NCBI RefSeq assembly: GCF_051401765.1
Contig: NW_027480545.1
Location: 930,001 to 994,000 of the forward strand
DNA length: 64,000 nt
Direction of reading: 5' to 3'
Origin: Calliopsis andreniformis
Lineage: Eukaryota; Arthropoda; Insecta; Hymenoptera; Andrenidae
Shown here: piece by piece, positions 1-14,638 of the stretch
Layout: the number at the start of each line of letters is the position of its first letter
Position numbering within the stretch: position 1 is the first letter of the stretch
Translations under genes and position numbers: made by a program
Notes under the pieces: generated by a model
The model's database searches: none
The model's input: only the letters and a program-made list of their open reading frames with translations
Told to the model about the DNA's origin: nothing

Positions 1-3000
1 CCTGAATCCTCAATCCTGAATCCTCAATCTTCAGCCCTCAGTCCTCAACAATCAGTTGTCAATCCTCAATCCTCAAAAGAATAACATCAATTCACAGATT
101 TCAATACTCAATACTCAATCTACAATCTTCAAGTCTCTATCCTCAAACATCAATTCTCATTATTCGACCCTCAACACTCAGTCCCCAATCCTCAATATTC
201 AATCCTCAATCCTCAATCCTCAATCATCAATCCTCAATAATCAATCTTCAATCCTACATCCTCAATCCCCAATCTACAATCCATAATCCTCAACCTTCAA
301 TCCTCAATCGCCAGTCCTCAATCTTCAATCCTCAATGCTCAATCTTCAATCCTCAAGCCCCAGTCCTCAATCCTCAATCCCCAATCCTCAAACCTCAATC
401 CTCAACCGTCAATCCTCGTCCTCAATCCTCAACCCTCAATCCTCAATCCTCAATCTTCAATCATCAATACTCAATCTTCAATCCTCAATCATCAATCCTC
501 AATCGTCAATCCTCTAACCTCAATATTCAACACTCAGCCCTCAACCACCAATACTCAATACTCAACCATCAATCCTCAATTCTCAATACTCAATAGCACA
601 TCCTGAATTCTCATGGTTCAACACGCAATACACAATATTCAATAATCAAATCTCAAACCTCAAGCATCAATTCTCAACACTCAATCCTCAACACTCAGTC
701 CTCTCTCTTCAACCCTACATCCTCAACACTCAATCCTCAAGCGTCAATCCTCAATCCTCAATCCTCAGCCCACAGTCCTCAAAACTCAATGCTCAATCCT
801 CAATCCCCAATCCTCAATCCTCAATCCTCAATCATCAATCCTCAATCTTCAATTCTCATTCCTCAATCCTGAATCCTCAATCTTCAATCCTCAATACTCA
901 ATCTGCAATCCTCAATCCTCAATCCTCAATCCTCAATCCTCATTCTTCAATCCTCAATACCCATTCCTCAATCTTCAACCCTCAATCCTCAATCCTCAGT
1001 CATAAATCCACAATCTTCAATACTCAATCGTCAATCCTCAGTCCTCAATCCTCAATCCTCAATCGTCGTTCCTCAAACATCAATCCTCAACCCTCAGTCC
1101 TCATTCTCAATTCTCAATTCTCAATCCTCAATCCTCAATACTTAATCCTCAATCGTCAATCTTCAGTCCTCAATACTCAATCTTCAATTCTCAATCTTCA
1201 ATCCTCAATCCTCAATCCTCAATCCTCAGTACTCAATCCTCAATCCTCAATCTTCAATCCTCAATCCTCAATCCTCAATTCTCAATCCTCAATCCTTAAT
1301 CCTCAGACCTCAAACATCAATATTCAACCCTCAGTCCTCGTCCTCAATCCACAACCCTCAATCCTCAGTCCTCAATATTCAATCATCAATATCCAATCTT
1401 CAATCCTCTATCCTCAATCCTCAATCCTCAATCCTCAATCCTCAATCTTCAATCCTCAATCCTCAATCCTCAATACTCAATCCTCAATCTTCAATCCTCA
1501 ATACTCAATCTTCAATCCTCAATCCTCTATCCTCAATCCTCAATCCTCAATCTTCAATCCTCAATACTCAATCTTCAATCCTCATTCCTCAATCCTCAAT
1601 CCTCAATCCTCATTCTTCAATCCTCAATACCCAATCCTCAACCTTCAATCCTCAATCCTCAATCCTCAAGCCTCAATCCTCAACCCTCATTCTTCAATCC
1701 TCAATATCCAAGCCTCAATCTTCAATCCTCAATCCTCAATCCTCAATTCTCAATCCTCAATCCTCAATCCTCAGTCCTCAAACCTCAATCCTCAACCCTC
1801 AGCCCTCATCCTCAATCCTCAATCGTCAATCCTCAATCCTCAGCCCTCAGTCCTCAAACCTCAATGCTCATTCCTCAATCCCCAATCCTCAATCCTCAAT
1901 CCTCAATCATCTGTCCTCAATCTTCAATACTCATTCCTCAATCCTCAATCCCCAATCCTCACTCCTCAATCATCAATCCTCAATCTTCAATACTCAATCC
2001 CCAATCCTCAATCCTCAATACTCAACCATCAATCCGAAATTCTCAATACTCAGTAGAATATCCTGAATTCTCAGGATTCAATACTGAAACCTCAATCCTC
2101 AACCCTCAGCCCTCATCCTCCACCCTCAATCCTCAATCCTCAATCCTCAATCCTCAATCCTCAGTGATCAATACTCAATCTTCAATACTCAATCCTCAAT
2201 CCTCAATCCTCAATCCTCAATCCTCAATCCTCATTCTTCAATCCTCAATACCCAGTCCTCAATCTTCAATTCTCATTCCTCAATACTGAATCCTCAATCT
2301 TCAATCCTCAATACTCAATCTGCAATCCTCAATCCTCAATCCTCAATCCTCAATCCTCAATCCTCATTCTTCAATCCTCAATACCCATTCCTCAATCTTC
2401 AACCCTCAATCCTCAATCCTCAGTCATAAATCCACAATCTTCAATACTCAATCGTCAGTCCTCGTCCTCAATCCTCAACCCTCAATCCTCAATCCTCAAT
2501 CCTCAATCCTGAGTCCTCAATCTTCAATCCTCAATACCCAGTCTGCAATCCTCAATCCTGAATCCTCAATCCTCAATACTCATTCTTCAATCCTCAATAC
2601 CCAATCCTCAATCTTCAACCCTCAGTCCTCAATCATCAATTCTCAATCCTCAATCCTCAATCCTCAGGCCTCAAACATCAATATTCAACCCTCAGTCCTC
2701 GTCCTCAATCCACAACCCTCAATCCTCAAACCTCAATCCTCAACCGTCAGTCCTCGTCCTCATTCCTCAACCCTCAATCCTCAACACTCAATCCTCAATC
2801 CTCAATATTCAATCATCAATACTCAATCTTAAATCCTCAATACTCAATCCTCAATCGTCAATCCTCAATCCCCAATCCTCAATCTTCAATGCTCAATCCT
2901 CAATCCTCCATCCTCAATCCTCAATCCTCAATCTTCAATCCTCAATCGTCAATCTTCAGTCCTCAATACTCAATCTTCAATTCTCAATCTTCAATCCTCA

Positions 3001-4637
3001 ATCCTCAATCCTCAATCCTCAGTACTCAATCCTCAATCCTCAATCTTCAATCCTCAATACTCAATCTTCAATCCTCAATCCTCAATCCTCAATCCTCAAT
3101 CCTCAATCTTCAATCCTCAATTCTCAATACTCAACCTTCAATCCTCAATACTCAATCTGCAATCCTCAGTCCTCAAACCTCAATCCTCAATCCTCGTTCT
3201 TCAATCCTCAATCCTCAATCCTCAATCCTCAATCTTCAATCCTCAATTCTCAGTCCTCAACCTTCAATCCTCAATACTCAATCTGCAATCCTCAATCCTC
3301 AAACCTCAATCCTCAATCCTCATTCTTCAATCCTCAATACCCAATCCTCAATCTTCAATCCTCAATCCTCAATCCTCAATTCTCAATACTTAATCCTTAA
3401 TCCTCAGACCTCAAACATCAATATTCAACCCTCAGTCCTCGTCCTCAATCCTCAACCCTCAATCCTCAGACCTCGATATTCAATCATCAATATACAAACT
3501 TCAATCCTCAATCCTCAATCATCAATCCTCAATCCTCAATCCTCAATGTTCAAACCTCAATCCTCAGTCCTCAATACTCAATCCTCAATCATCAATACTC
3601 AATCCTCAATCCTCAATCCTCAATCCTAAATCCTCAGCCTTCAGTTCTCAAACCTCAATGCTCAATCCTCAATCCCCAATCCTCAATCCTCAATCCTCAA
3701 TCCTCAATCATCAATCCTCAATCTCCAATACTCATTTCTCAATCCTCAATCCTCAATCCTCAATCCTCAATCATCAATCCTCAACCTTCAATACTCAATC
3801 CTCAATCCTCAATACTCAATCTTCAATCCTCAATCCTCTATCCTCAATCCTCAATCCTCAATCTTCAATCCTCAATACTCAATCTTCAATCCTCTATCCT
3901 CAATCCTCATTCCTCAATCCTCATTCTTCAATCCTCAATACCCAATCCTCAATCTTCAATCCTCAATCCTCAATCCTCAAGCCTCAATCCTCAACCCTCA
4001 TTCTTCAATCCTCAATACCCAAACCTCAATCTTCAATCCTCAATCCTCAATCCTCAATTCTCAATCCTCAATCCTCAATCCTCAGTCCTCAAACCTCAAT
4101 CCTCAACCCTCAGCCCTCATCCTCAATCTTCAATGGTCAATCCTCAATCCTCAGCCCTCAGTCCTCAAACCTCAATGCTCATTCCTCAATCCCCAATCCT
4201 CAATCCTCAATCCTCAATCATCTGTCCTCAATCTTCAATACTCATTCCTCAATCCTCAATCGCCAATCCTCAATCCTCAATCATCAGTCCTCAATCTTCA
4301 ATACTCAATCCTCAATCCGCAATCCTCAATACTCAACCATCAATCCTCAATTCTCAATGCTCAATAGAATATCCTGAATTCTCAGGATTCAATACTGAAA
4401 CCTCAATCCTCAACCCTCAGCCCTCATCCTCCACCCTCAATCCTCAATCCTCAATCCTCAATCCTCAATCCTCAGTGATCAATACTCAATCTTCAATACT
4501 CAATCCTCAATCCTCAATCCTCAATCCTCAATCCTCAATCCTCATTCTTCAATCCTCAATACCCAATCCTCAATCTTCAATCCTCAATCCTCAATCCTCA
4601 ATCCTCAATCGTCAATCCTCAGTCCTCAAACGTCAAT
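1..4637 (+). repeat. Higher-order unit A, copy 1 (4637 bp)
   Basis: Landmark cells recur exactly 4637 bp later: 56 and 4693, 335 and 4972, 1864 and 6501, 2889 and 7526, 3658 and 8295. Over the first 3.9 kb I found only isolated substitutions against copy 2, for example T to A at 5415, G to C at 1067/5704 and C to T at 5972. The unit contains one type-3 motif (75), one type-2 motif (600) and two palindromes (2060, 4371). It also has an internal paralogous pair offset by 2311 bp (landmarks at 1864 and 4175). The window starts inside the array, so the true start of this unit is arbitrary. Confidence 0.9.
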
Positions 4638-7600
4638 CCTGAATCCTCAATCCTGAATCCTCAATCTTCAGCCCTCAGTCCTCAACAATCAGTTGTCAAT
4701 CCTCAATCCTCAAAAGAATAACATCAATTCACAGATTTCAATACTCAATACTCAATCTACAATCTTCAAGTCTCTATCCTCAAACATCAATTCTCATTAT
4801 TCGACCCTCAACACTCAGTCCCCAATCCTCAATATTCAATCCTCAATCCTCAATCCTCAATCATCAATCCTCAATAATCAATCTTCAATCCTACATCCTC
4901 AATCCCCAATCTACAATCCATAATCCTCAACCTTCAATCCTCAATCGCCAGTCCTCAATCTTCAATCCTCAATGCTCAATCTTCAATCCTCAAGCCCCAG
5001 TCCTCAATCCTCAATCCCCAATCCTCAAACCTCAATCCTCAACCGTCAATCCTCGTCCTCAATCCTCAACCCTCAATCCTCAATCCTCAATCTTCAATCA
5101 TCAATACTCAATCTTCAATCCTCAATCATCAATCCTCAATCGTCAATCCTCTAACCTCAATATTCAACACTCAGCCCTCAACCACCAATACTCAATACTC
5201 AACCATCAATCCTCAATTCTCAATACTCAATAGCACATCCTGAATTCTCATGGTTCAACACGCAATACACAATATTCAATAATCAAATCTCAAACCTCAA
5301 GCATCAATTCTCAACACTCAATCCTCAACACTCAGTCCTCTCTCTTCAACCCTACATCCTCAACACTCAATCCTCAAGCGTCAATCCTCAATCCTCAATC
5401 CTCAGCCCACAGTCCACAAAACTCAATGCTCAATCCTCAATCCCCAATCCTCAATCCTCAATCCTCAATCATCAATCCTCAATCTTCAATTCTCATTCCT
5501 CAATCCTGAATCCTCAATCTTCAATCCTCAATACTCAATCTGCAATCCTCAATCCTCAATCCTCAATCCTCAATCCTCATTCTTCAATCCTCAATACCCA
5601 TTCCTCAATCTTCAACCCTCAATCCTCAATCCTCAGTCATAAATCCACAATCTTCAATACTCAATCGTCAATCCTCAGTCCTCAATCCTCAATCCTCAAT
5701 CCTCGTTCCTCAAACATCAATCCTCAACCCTCAGTCCTCATTCTCAATTCTCAATTCTCAATCCTCAATCCTCAATACTTAATCCTCAATCGTCAATCTT
5801 CAGTCCTCAATACTCAATCTTCAATTCTCAATCTTCAATCCTCAATCCTCAATCCTCAATCCTCAGTACTCAATCCTCAATCCTCAATCTTCAATCCTCA
5901 ATCCTCAATCCTCAATTCTCAATCCTCAATCCTTAATCCTCAGACCTCAAACATCAATATTCAACCCTCAGTCCTCGTTCTCAATCCACAACCCTCAATC
6001 CTCAGTCCTCAATATTCAATCATCAATATCCAATCTTCAATCCTCTATCCTCAATCCTCAATCCTCAATCCTCAATCCTCAATCTTCAATCCTCAATCCT
6101 CAATCCTCAATACTCAATCCTCAATCTTCAATCCTCAATACTCAATCTTCAATCCTCAATCCTCTATCCTCAATCCTCAATCCTCAATCTTCAATCCTCA
6201 ATACTCAATCTTCAATCCTCATTCCTCAATCCTCAATCCTCAATCCTCATTCTTCAATCCTCAATACCCAATCCTCAACCTTCAATCCTCAATCCTCAAT
6301 CCTCAAGCCTCAATCCTCAACCCTCATTCTTCAATCCTCAATATCCAAGCCTCAATCTTCAATCCTCAATCCTCAATCCTCAATTCTCAATCCTCAATCC
6401 TCAATCCTCAGTCCTCAAACCTCAATCCTCAACCCTCAGCCCTCATCCTCAATCCTCAATCGTCAATCCTCAATCCTCAGCCCTCAGTCCTCAAACCTCA
6501 ATGCTCATTCCTCAATCCCCAATCCTCAATCCTCAATCCTCAATCATCTGTCCTCAATCTTCAATACTCATTCCTCAATCCTCAATCCCCAATCCTCACT
6601 CCTCAATCATCAATCCTCAATCTTCAATACTCAATCCCCAATCCTCAATCCTCAATACTCAACCATCAATCCGAAATTCTCAATACTCAGTAGAATATCC
6701 TGAATTCTCAGGATTCAATACTGAAACCTCAATCCTCAACCCTCAGCCCTCATCCTCCACCCTCAATCCTCAATCCTCAATCCTCAATCCTCAATCCTCA
6801 GTGATCAATACTCAATCTTCAATACTCAATCCTCAATCCTCAATCCTCAATCCTCAATCCTCAATCCTCATTCTTCAATCCTCAATACCCAGTCCTCAAT
6901 CTTCAATTCTCATTCCTCAATACTGAATCCTCAATCTTCAATCCTCAATACTCAATCTGCAATCCTCAATCCTCAATCCTCAATCCTCAATCCTCAATCC
7001 TCATTCTTCAATCCTCAATACCCATTCCTCAATCTTCAACCCTCAATCCTCAATCCTCAGTCATAAATCCACAATCTTCAATACTCAATCGTCAGTCCTC
7101 GTCCTCAATCCTCAACCCTCAATCCTCAATCCTCAATCCTCAATCCTGAGTCCTCAATCTTCAATCCTCAATACCCAGTCTGCAATCCTCAATCCTCAAT
7201 CCTCAATCCTCAATACTCATTCTTCAATCCTCAATACCCAATCCTCAATCTTCAACCCTCAGTCCTCAATCATCAATTCTCAATCCTCAATCCTCAATCC
7301 TCAGGCCTCAAACATCAATATTCAACCCTCAGTCCTCGTCCTCAATCCACAACCCTCAATCCTCAAACCTCAATCCTCAACCGTCAGTCCTCGTCCTCAT
7401 TCCTCAACCCTCAATCCTCAACCCTCAATCCTCAATCCTCAATATTCAATCATCAATACTCAATCTTAAATCCTCAATACTCAATCCTCAATCGTCAATC
7501 CTCAATCCCCAATCCTCAATCTTCAATGCTCAATCCTCAATCCTCCATCCTCAATCCTCAATCCTCAATCTTCAATCCTCAATCGTCAATCTTCAGTCCT

Positions 7601-8514
7601 CAATACTCAATCTTCAATTCTCAATCTTCAATCCTCAATCCTCAATCCTCAATCCTCAGTACTCAATCCTCAATCCTCAATCTTCAATCCTCAATACTCA
7701 ATCTTCAATCCTCAATCCTCAATCCTCAATCCTCAATCCTCAATCTTCAATCCTCAATTCTCAATACTCAACCTTCAATCCTCAATACTCAATCTGCAAT
7801 CCTCAGTCCTCAAACCTCAATCCTCAATCCTCGTTCTTCAATCCTCAATCCTCAATCCTCAATCCTCAATCTTCAATCCTCAATTCTCAGTCCTCAACCT
7901 TCAATCCTCAATACTCAATCTGCAATCCTCAATCCTCAAACCTCAATCCTCAATCCTCATTCTTCAATCCTCAATACCCAATCCTCAATCTTCAATCCTC
8001 AATCCTCAATCCTCAATTCTCAATACTTAATCCTTAATCCTCAGACCTCAAACATCAATATTCAACCCTCAGTCCTCGTCCTCAATCCTCAACCCTCAAT
8101 CCTCAGACCTCGATATTCAATCATCAATATACAAACTTCAATCCTCAATCCTCAATCATCAATCCTCAATCCTCAATCCTCAATGTTCAAACCTCAATCC
8201 TCAGTCCTCAATACTCAATCCTCAATCATCAATACTCAATCCTCAATCCTCAATCCTCAATCCTAAATCCTCAGCCTTCAGTTCTCAAACCTCAATGCTC
8301 AATCCTCAATCCCCAATCCTCAATCCTCAATCCTCAATCCTCAATCATCAATCCTCAATCTCCAATACTCATTTCTCAATCCTCAATCCTCAATCCTCAA
8401 TCCTCAATCATCAATCCTCAACCTTCAATACTCAATCCTCAATCCTCAATACTCAATCTTCAATCCTCAATCCTCTATCCTCAATCCTCAATCCTCAATC
8501 TTCAATCCTCAATA
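4638..8514 (+). repeat. Higher-order unit A, copy 2, recombinant at its 3' end
   Basis: Near-identical to 1-3877 at a 4637-bp offset. Around 8515 the sequence stops following copy 1 (3878-4637) and instead follows its own upstream paralog, offset 2311 bp (about 6204 onward). A switch between paralogous registers like this is the usual trace of unequal crossover or gene conversion within a satellite. The breakpoint was judged by eye and could be off by a few tens of bases. Confidence 0.85.
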
Positions 8515-9861
8515 CTCAATCTTCAATCCTCATTCCTCAATCCTCAATCCTCAATCCTCATTTTTCAATCCTCAATACCCAATCCTCAACCTTCAATCCT
8601 CAATCCTCAATCCTCAAGCCTCAATCCTCAACCCTCATTCTTCAATCCTCAATATCCAAGCCTCAATCTTCAATCCTCAATCCTCAATCCTCAATTCTCA
8701 ATCCTCAATCCTCAATCCTCAGTCCTCAAACCTCAATCCTCAACCCTCAGCCCTCATCCTCAATCCTCAATCGTCAATCCTCAATCCTCAGCCCTCAGTC
8801 CTCAAACGTCAATGCTCATTCCTCAATCCCCAATCCTCAATCCTCAATCCTCAATCATCTGTCCTCAATCTTCAATACTCATTCCTCAATCCTCAATCCC
8901 CAATCCTCACTCCTCAATCATCAATCCTCAATCTTCAATACTCAATCCCCAATCCTCAATCCTCAATACTCAACCATCAATCCGAAATTCTCAATACTCA
9001 GTAGAATATCCTGAATTCTCAGGATTCAATACTGAAACCTCAATCCTCAACCCTCAGCCCTCATCCTCCACCCTCAATCCTCAATCCTCAATCCTCAATC
9101 CTCAATCCTCAGTGATCAATACTCAATCTTCAATACTCAATCCTCAATCCTCAATCCTCAATCCTCAATCCTCAATCCTCATTCTTCAATCCTCAATACC
9201 CAGTCCTCAATCTTCAATTCTCATTCCTCAATACTGAATCCTCAATCTTCAATCCTCAATACTCAATCTGCAATCCTCAATCCTCAATCCTCAATCCTCT
9301 ATCCTCATTCTTCAATCCTCAATACCCATTCCTCAATCTTCAACCCTCAATCCTCAATCCTCAGTCATAAATCCACAATCTTCAATACTCAATCGTCAGT
9401 CCTCGTCCTCAATCCTCAACCCTCAATCCTCAATCCTCAATCCTCAATCCTGAGTCCTCAATCTTCAATCCTCAATACCCAGTCTGCAATCCTCAATCCT
9501 CAATCCTCAATCCTCAATACTCATTCTTCAATCCTCAATACCCAATCCTCAATCTTCAACCCTCAGTCCTCAATCATCAATTCTCAATCCTCAATCCTCA
9601 ATCCTCAGGCCTCAAACATCAATATTCAACCCTCAGTCCTCGTCCTCAATCCACAACCCTCAATCCTCAAACCTCAATCCTCAACCGCCAGTCCTCGTCC
9701 TCATTCCTCAACCCTCAATCCTCAACCCTCAATCCTCAATCCTCAATATTCAATCATCAATACTCAATCTTAAATCCTCAATACTCAATCCTCAATCGTC
9801 AATCCTCAATCCCCAATCCTCAATCTTCAATGCTCAATCCTCAATCCTCCATCCTCAATCC
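8515..9861 (+). repeat. Segment duplicated from about 6204-7550 (offset 2311 bp)
   Basis: Landmarks 6501, 6697 and 7519 reappear at 8812, 9008 and 9830, all with offset 2311. The cells around 8812-9237 read the same as those around 6501-6926. Near 9862 the match ends, at a cell reading CAGTACT, and the following cells match the segment seen at about 1228-1380 instead. This is a second register switch only about 1.3 kb after the one at 8515. Confidence 0.8.
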
Positions 9862-11616
9862 TCAGTACTCAATCCTCAATCCTCAATCGTCAATCCTCAA
9901 TCCTCAATCCTCAATTCTCAATCCTCAATCCTTAATCCTCAGACCTCAAACATCAATATTCAACCCTCAGTCCTCGTCCTCAATCCACAACCCTCAATCC
10001 TCAGTCCACAATATTCAATCATCAATATCCAATCTTCAATCCTCTATCCTCAATCCTCAATCCTCAATCCTCAATCCTCAATCTTCAATCCTCAATCCTC
10101 AATCCTCAATACTCAATCCTCAAGCCTCAATCCTCAACCCTCATTCTTCAATCCTCAATACCCAACCCTCAATCTTCAATCCTCAATCCTCAATCCTCAA
10201 TTCTCAATCCTCAATCCTCAATCCTCAATACTCAACCATCAATCCTCAATTCTCAATACTCAATAGAATATCCTGAATTCTCAGGATTCAATACTGAAAC
10301 CTCAATCCTCAACCCTCAGCCCTCATCCTCCACCCTCAATCCTCAATCCTCAATCCCCAATCCTCAATCCTCAGTGATCAATACTCAATCTTCAATACTC
10401 AATCCTCAATCCTCAATCCTCAAACCTCAATCCTCAATCCTCAATCCTCAATCCTCAATCCTCATTTCTCAATCCTCAATACTCAATCCTCAATCTTCTA
10501 TCCTCAATACTCAATCTTCAATCCTCAATCCTCAATCCTCAATCCTCAATCCTCAATCCTCAATCTTCAATCCTCAATACTCAATCTTCAATACTCAATC
10601 CTCAATCCTCAATCATCAATCCTCGTTCTTCAATACTCAATACCCAATCCTCAATCTTCAATCCTCAATCCTCAATCCTCAAGCCTCAATCCTCAATCCT
10701 CATTCTTCAATCCTCAATACCCCATCCTCAGTCTTCAATCCTCAATCCTCAATCCTCAATTCTCAATCCTGAATCCTCAGTCCTCAGTCCTCAAACCTCA
10801 ATCCTCAACCCTCAGCCCTCATCCTCAATCCTCAATCGTCAATGCTCAATCCTCAGCTCTCAGTCCTCAAACCTCAATGCTCAATCCTCAATCCCCAATC
10901 CTCAATCCTCAATCCTCAATCATCCATCCTCAATCTTCAATACTCATTCCTCAATCCTCAATCCCCAATCCTCAATCCTCAATCATCAATCCTCAATCTT
11001 CAATACTCAATCCTCAATCCTCAATCCTCAATACTCAACCATCAACCCTCAATTCTCAATACTCAATAGAATATCCTGAATTCTCAGGATTCAACACTGA
11101 AACCTCAATCCTCAACCCTCAGCCCTCATCCTCCACCCTCAATCCTCAATCCTCAATCCTCAATCCTCAATCCTCAATCCTCAATCCTCAGTTATCAATA
11201 CTCAATCTTCAATACTCAATCCTCAATCTTCAATCCTCAATACTCAATCTTCAATCCTCAATCCTCTATCCTCAATCCTCTATCCTCAATCTTCAATCCT
11301 CAATACTCAATCTTCAATCCTCAATCCTCAATCCTCAATCCTCAATCCTCATTCTTCAATCCTCAATACCCAATCCTCAATCTTCAATCCTCAATCCTCA
11401 ATCCTCAAGCCTCAATCCTCAACCCTCATTCTTCAATCCTCAATACCCAACCCTCAATCTTCAATCCTCAATCTTCAATCCTCAATCCTCAATCCTCAAT
11501 TCTCAATCCTCAATCCTCAATCCTCAGTCCTCAAACCTCAATCCTCAACCCTCAGCCCTCATCCTCAATCCTCAATCGTCAATCCTCAATCCTCAGCCCT
11601 CAGTCCTCAAACGTCA
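8812..11616 (+). repeat. Higher-order unit C, copy 1 (about 2.8 kb)
   Basis: Shares landmarks with the next unit: 8812/11617 and 9008/11813 at 2805 bp, 9830/12642 at 2812 bp, then 10270/12964, 10374/13068 and 10877/13571 at 2694 bp. The changes in offset reflect internal deletions and one 7-bp gain in copy 2. It overlaps the duplicated segment starting at 8515 because C was built from it. Palindromes lie at 9008, 10270 and 11073. Confidence 0.8.
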
Positions 11617-13850
11617 ATGCTCATTCCTCAATCCCCAATCCTCAATCCTCAATCCTCAATCATCTGTCGTCAATCTTCAATACTCATTCCTCAATCCTCA
11701 ATCCCCAATCCTCACTCCTCAATCATCAATCCTCAATCTTCAATACTCAATCCCCAATCCTCAATCCTCAATACTCAACCATCAATCCGAAATTCTCAAT
11801 ACTCAGTAGAATATCCTGAATTCTCAGGATTCAATACTGAAACCTCAATCCTCAACCCTCAGCCCTCATCCTCCACCCTCAATCCTCAATCCTCAATCCT
11901 CAATCCTCAATCCTCAGTGATCAATACTCAATCTTCAATACTCAATCCTCAATCCTCAATCCTCAATCCTCAATCCTCAATCCTCAATCCTCATTCTTCA
12001 ATCCTCAATACCCAGTCCTCAATCTTCAATTCTCATTCCTCAATACTGAATCCTCAATCTTCAATCCTCAATACTCAATCTGCAATCCTCAATCCTCAAT
12101 CCTCAATCCTCTATCCTCATTCTTCAATCCTCAATACCCATTCCTCAATCTTCAACCCTCAATCCTCAATCCTCAGTCATAAATCCACAATCTTCAATAC
12201 TCAATCGTCAGTCCTCGTCCTCAATCCTCAACCCTCAATCCTCAATCCTCAATCCTCAATCCTGAGTCCTCAATCTTCAATCCTCAATACCCAGTCTGCA
12301 ATCCTCAATCCTCAATCCTCAATCCTCAATACTCATTCTTCAATCCTCAATACCCAATCCTCAATCTTCAACCCTCAGTCCTCAATCATCAATTCTCAAT
12401 CCTCAATCCTCAATCCTCAGGCCTCAAACATCAATATTCAACCCTCAGTCCTCGTTCTCAATCCACAACCCTCAATCCTCAAACCTCAATCCTCAACCGC
12501 CAGTCCTCGTCCTCATTCCTCAACCCTCAATCCTCAACCCTCAATCCTCAATCCTCAATATTCAATCATCAATACTCAATCTTAAATCCTCAATACTCAA
12601 TCCTCAATCGTCAATCCTCAATCCCCAATCCTCAATCTTCAATGCTCAATCCTCAATCCTCCATCCTCAATCCTCAGTACTCAATCCTCAATCCTCAATC
12701 GTCAATCCTCAATCCTCAATCCTCAATTCTCAATCCTCAATCCTTAATCCTCAGACCTCAAACATCAATATTCAACCCTCAGTCCTCAATCCTCAATCCT
12801 CAATACTCAATCCTCAAGCCTCAATCCTCAACCCTCATTCTTCAATCCTCAATACCCAACCCTCAATCTTCAATCCTCAATCCTCAATCCTCAATTCTCA
12901 ATCCTCAATCCTCAATCCTCAATACTCAACCATCAATCCTCAATTCTCAATACTCAATAGAATATCCTGAATTCTCAGGATTCAATACTGAAACCTCAAT
13001 CCTCAACCCTCAGCCCTCATCCTCCACCCTCAATCCTCAATCCTCAATCCCCAATCCTCAATCCTCAGTGGTCAATACTCAATCTTCAATACTCAATCCT
13101 CAATCCTCAATCCTCAAACCTCAATCCTCAATCCTCAATCCTCAATCCTCAATCCTCATTTCTCAATCCTCAATACTCAATCCTCAATCTTCTATCCTCA
13201 ATACTCAATCTTCAATCCTCAATCCTCAATCCTCAATCCTCAATCCTCAATCCTCAATCTTCAATCCTCAATACTCAATCTTCAATACTCAATCCTCAAT
13301 CCTCAATCATCAATCCTCGTTCTTCAATCCTCAATACCCAATCCTCAATCTTCAATCCTCAATCCTCAATCCTCAAGCCTCAATCCTCAATCCTCATTCT
13401 TCAATCCTCAATACCCCATCCTCAGTCTTCAATCCTCAATCCTCAATCCTCAATTCTCAATCCTGAATCCTCAGTCCTCAGTCCTCAAACCTCAATCCTC
13501 AACCCTCAGCCCTCATCCTCAATCCTCAATCGTCAATGCTCAATCCTCAGCTCTCAGTCCTCAAACCTCAATGCTCAATCCTCAATCCCCAATCCTCAAT
13601 CCTCAATCCTCAATCATCCATCCTCAATCTTCAATACTCAATCCTCAATCCTCAATCTTCAATACTCAACCATCAACCCTCAATTCTCAATACTCAATAG
13701 AATATCCTGAATTCTCAGGATTCAACACTGAAACCTCAATCCTCAACCCTCAGCCCTCATCCTCCACCCTCAATCCTCAATCCTCAATCCTCAATCCTCA
13801 ATCCTCAATCCTCAATCCTCAGTTATCAATACTCAATCTTCAATACTCAA
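11617..13850 (+). repeat. Higher-order unit C, copy 2, shortened
   Basis: Second copy of unit C. It has lost cells relative to copy 1 around 12780-12800, where the segment corresponding to about 9970-10100 is missing, and 63 bp (nine cells) between the palindromes at 12964 and 13704 (740 bp here against 803 bp in copy 1). It then runs into the D segment. Palindromes are at 11813, 12964 and 13704. Confidence 0.75.
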
Positions 13851-14638
13851 TCCTCAAACCTCAATCCTCAATCCTCAATCCTCAATCCTCAATCCTCAAT
13901 CCTCATTTCTCAAACCTCAATCCTCGACCCTCAGTCCTCATGCTCAATTCTCAATTCTCAATCCTCAATCCTCAATTCTCAACCTTCATCCTCAATAATC
14001 AATCTCCAATCCTAGATCCTCAATCCTCAATCCTCAATCCCCAATCTTCAATCCTCAATAATCAATCTCCAATCCTAGATACTCAATCCTCAATCCTCAA
14101 TCCTCAATCCCCAATACTCATTCTTCAATCATCAATACCCAATCCTCAATCATCAATCCTCAATCATCAGTCCTCAATTCTCAATCCTCAATCCTCAGTC
14201 CTCAGTCGTCAACCCTCAACCACCGACCCTCAGCCCTCATCCTCAATCCTCAGACCTCAATCCTCAATCCTCAAACTTCAATCCTCTACCGTCAGTCCTC
14301 GCCCTCAATCCTCAAACCTCAATCTTCAATCCTCAATATTCAGTCATCAATACTCAATCTTCAATCCTCAATCCTCAATCCTCAATCCTCAATCCTCGTT
14401 CCTCAAACATCAGTCCTCAACCCTCAGTCCTCATTCTCAATACCCAATTCTCAATCCTCAATCCTCAATACTTAATCCTCAATCGTCAATCTTCAGTCCT
14501 CAATACTCAATCTTCAATTCTCAATCTTCAATCCTCAATCCTCAATCCTCAATCCGCAGTACTCAATCCTCAATCCTCAATCTTCAATCCTCAATCCTCA
14601 ATCCTCAGTTCTCAATCCTCAATCCTTAATCCTCAGAC
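13851..14638 (+). repeat. Segment D, copy 1
   Basis: Recognised by cells reading CTAGATC and CTAGATA and by a run of TCAATTC cells. The landmark ATG at 13940 recurs at 28227, 42801 and 61429. Copies 1 and 2 match through about 14638 and beyond into the tail. Copies 3 and 4 diverge about 470 bp after the landmark, where they go into a different tail. Confidence 0.8.

Larger units (their letters stand above)
2060..13721. repeat. Type-1 motif with perfect 18-bp palindrome, nine copies
   Basis: Each copy reads ATCCTGAATTCTCAGGAT: 7-bp arms ATCCTGA and TCAGGAT around ATTC. Starts: 2060, 4371, 6697, 9008, 10270, 11073, 11813, 12964, 13704; each is 18 bp. The motif lies in heptamer register (cells AATATCC, TGAATTC, TCAGGAT), so it arose from ordinary cells by substitution, not insertion. 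On a nearly G-free strand these arms stand out as a perfect stem with three G-C pairs. Each copy contains one GAATTC. Confidence 0.9.

Noticed and set aside
600..690. Remnant of unique DNA around the type-2 motif
   Set aside because: It looked least repeat-like, but it divides cleanly into 7-bp cells and aligns with the type-1 and type-3 motifs, so it is diverged satellite.
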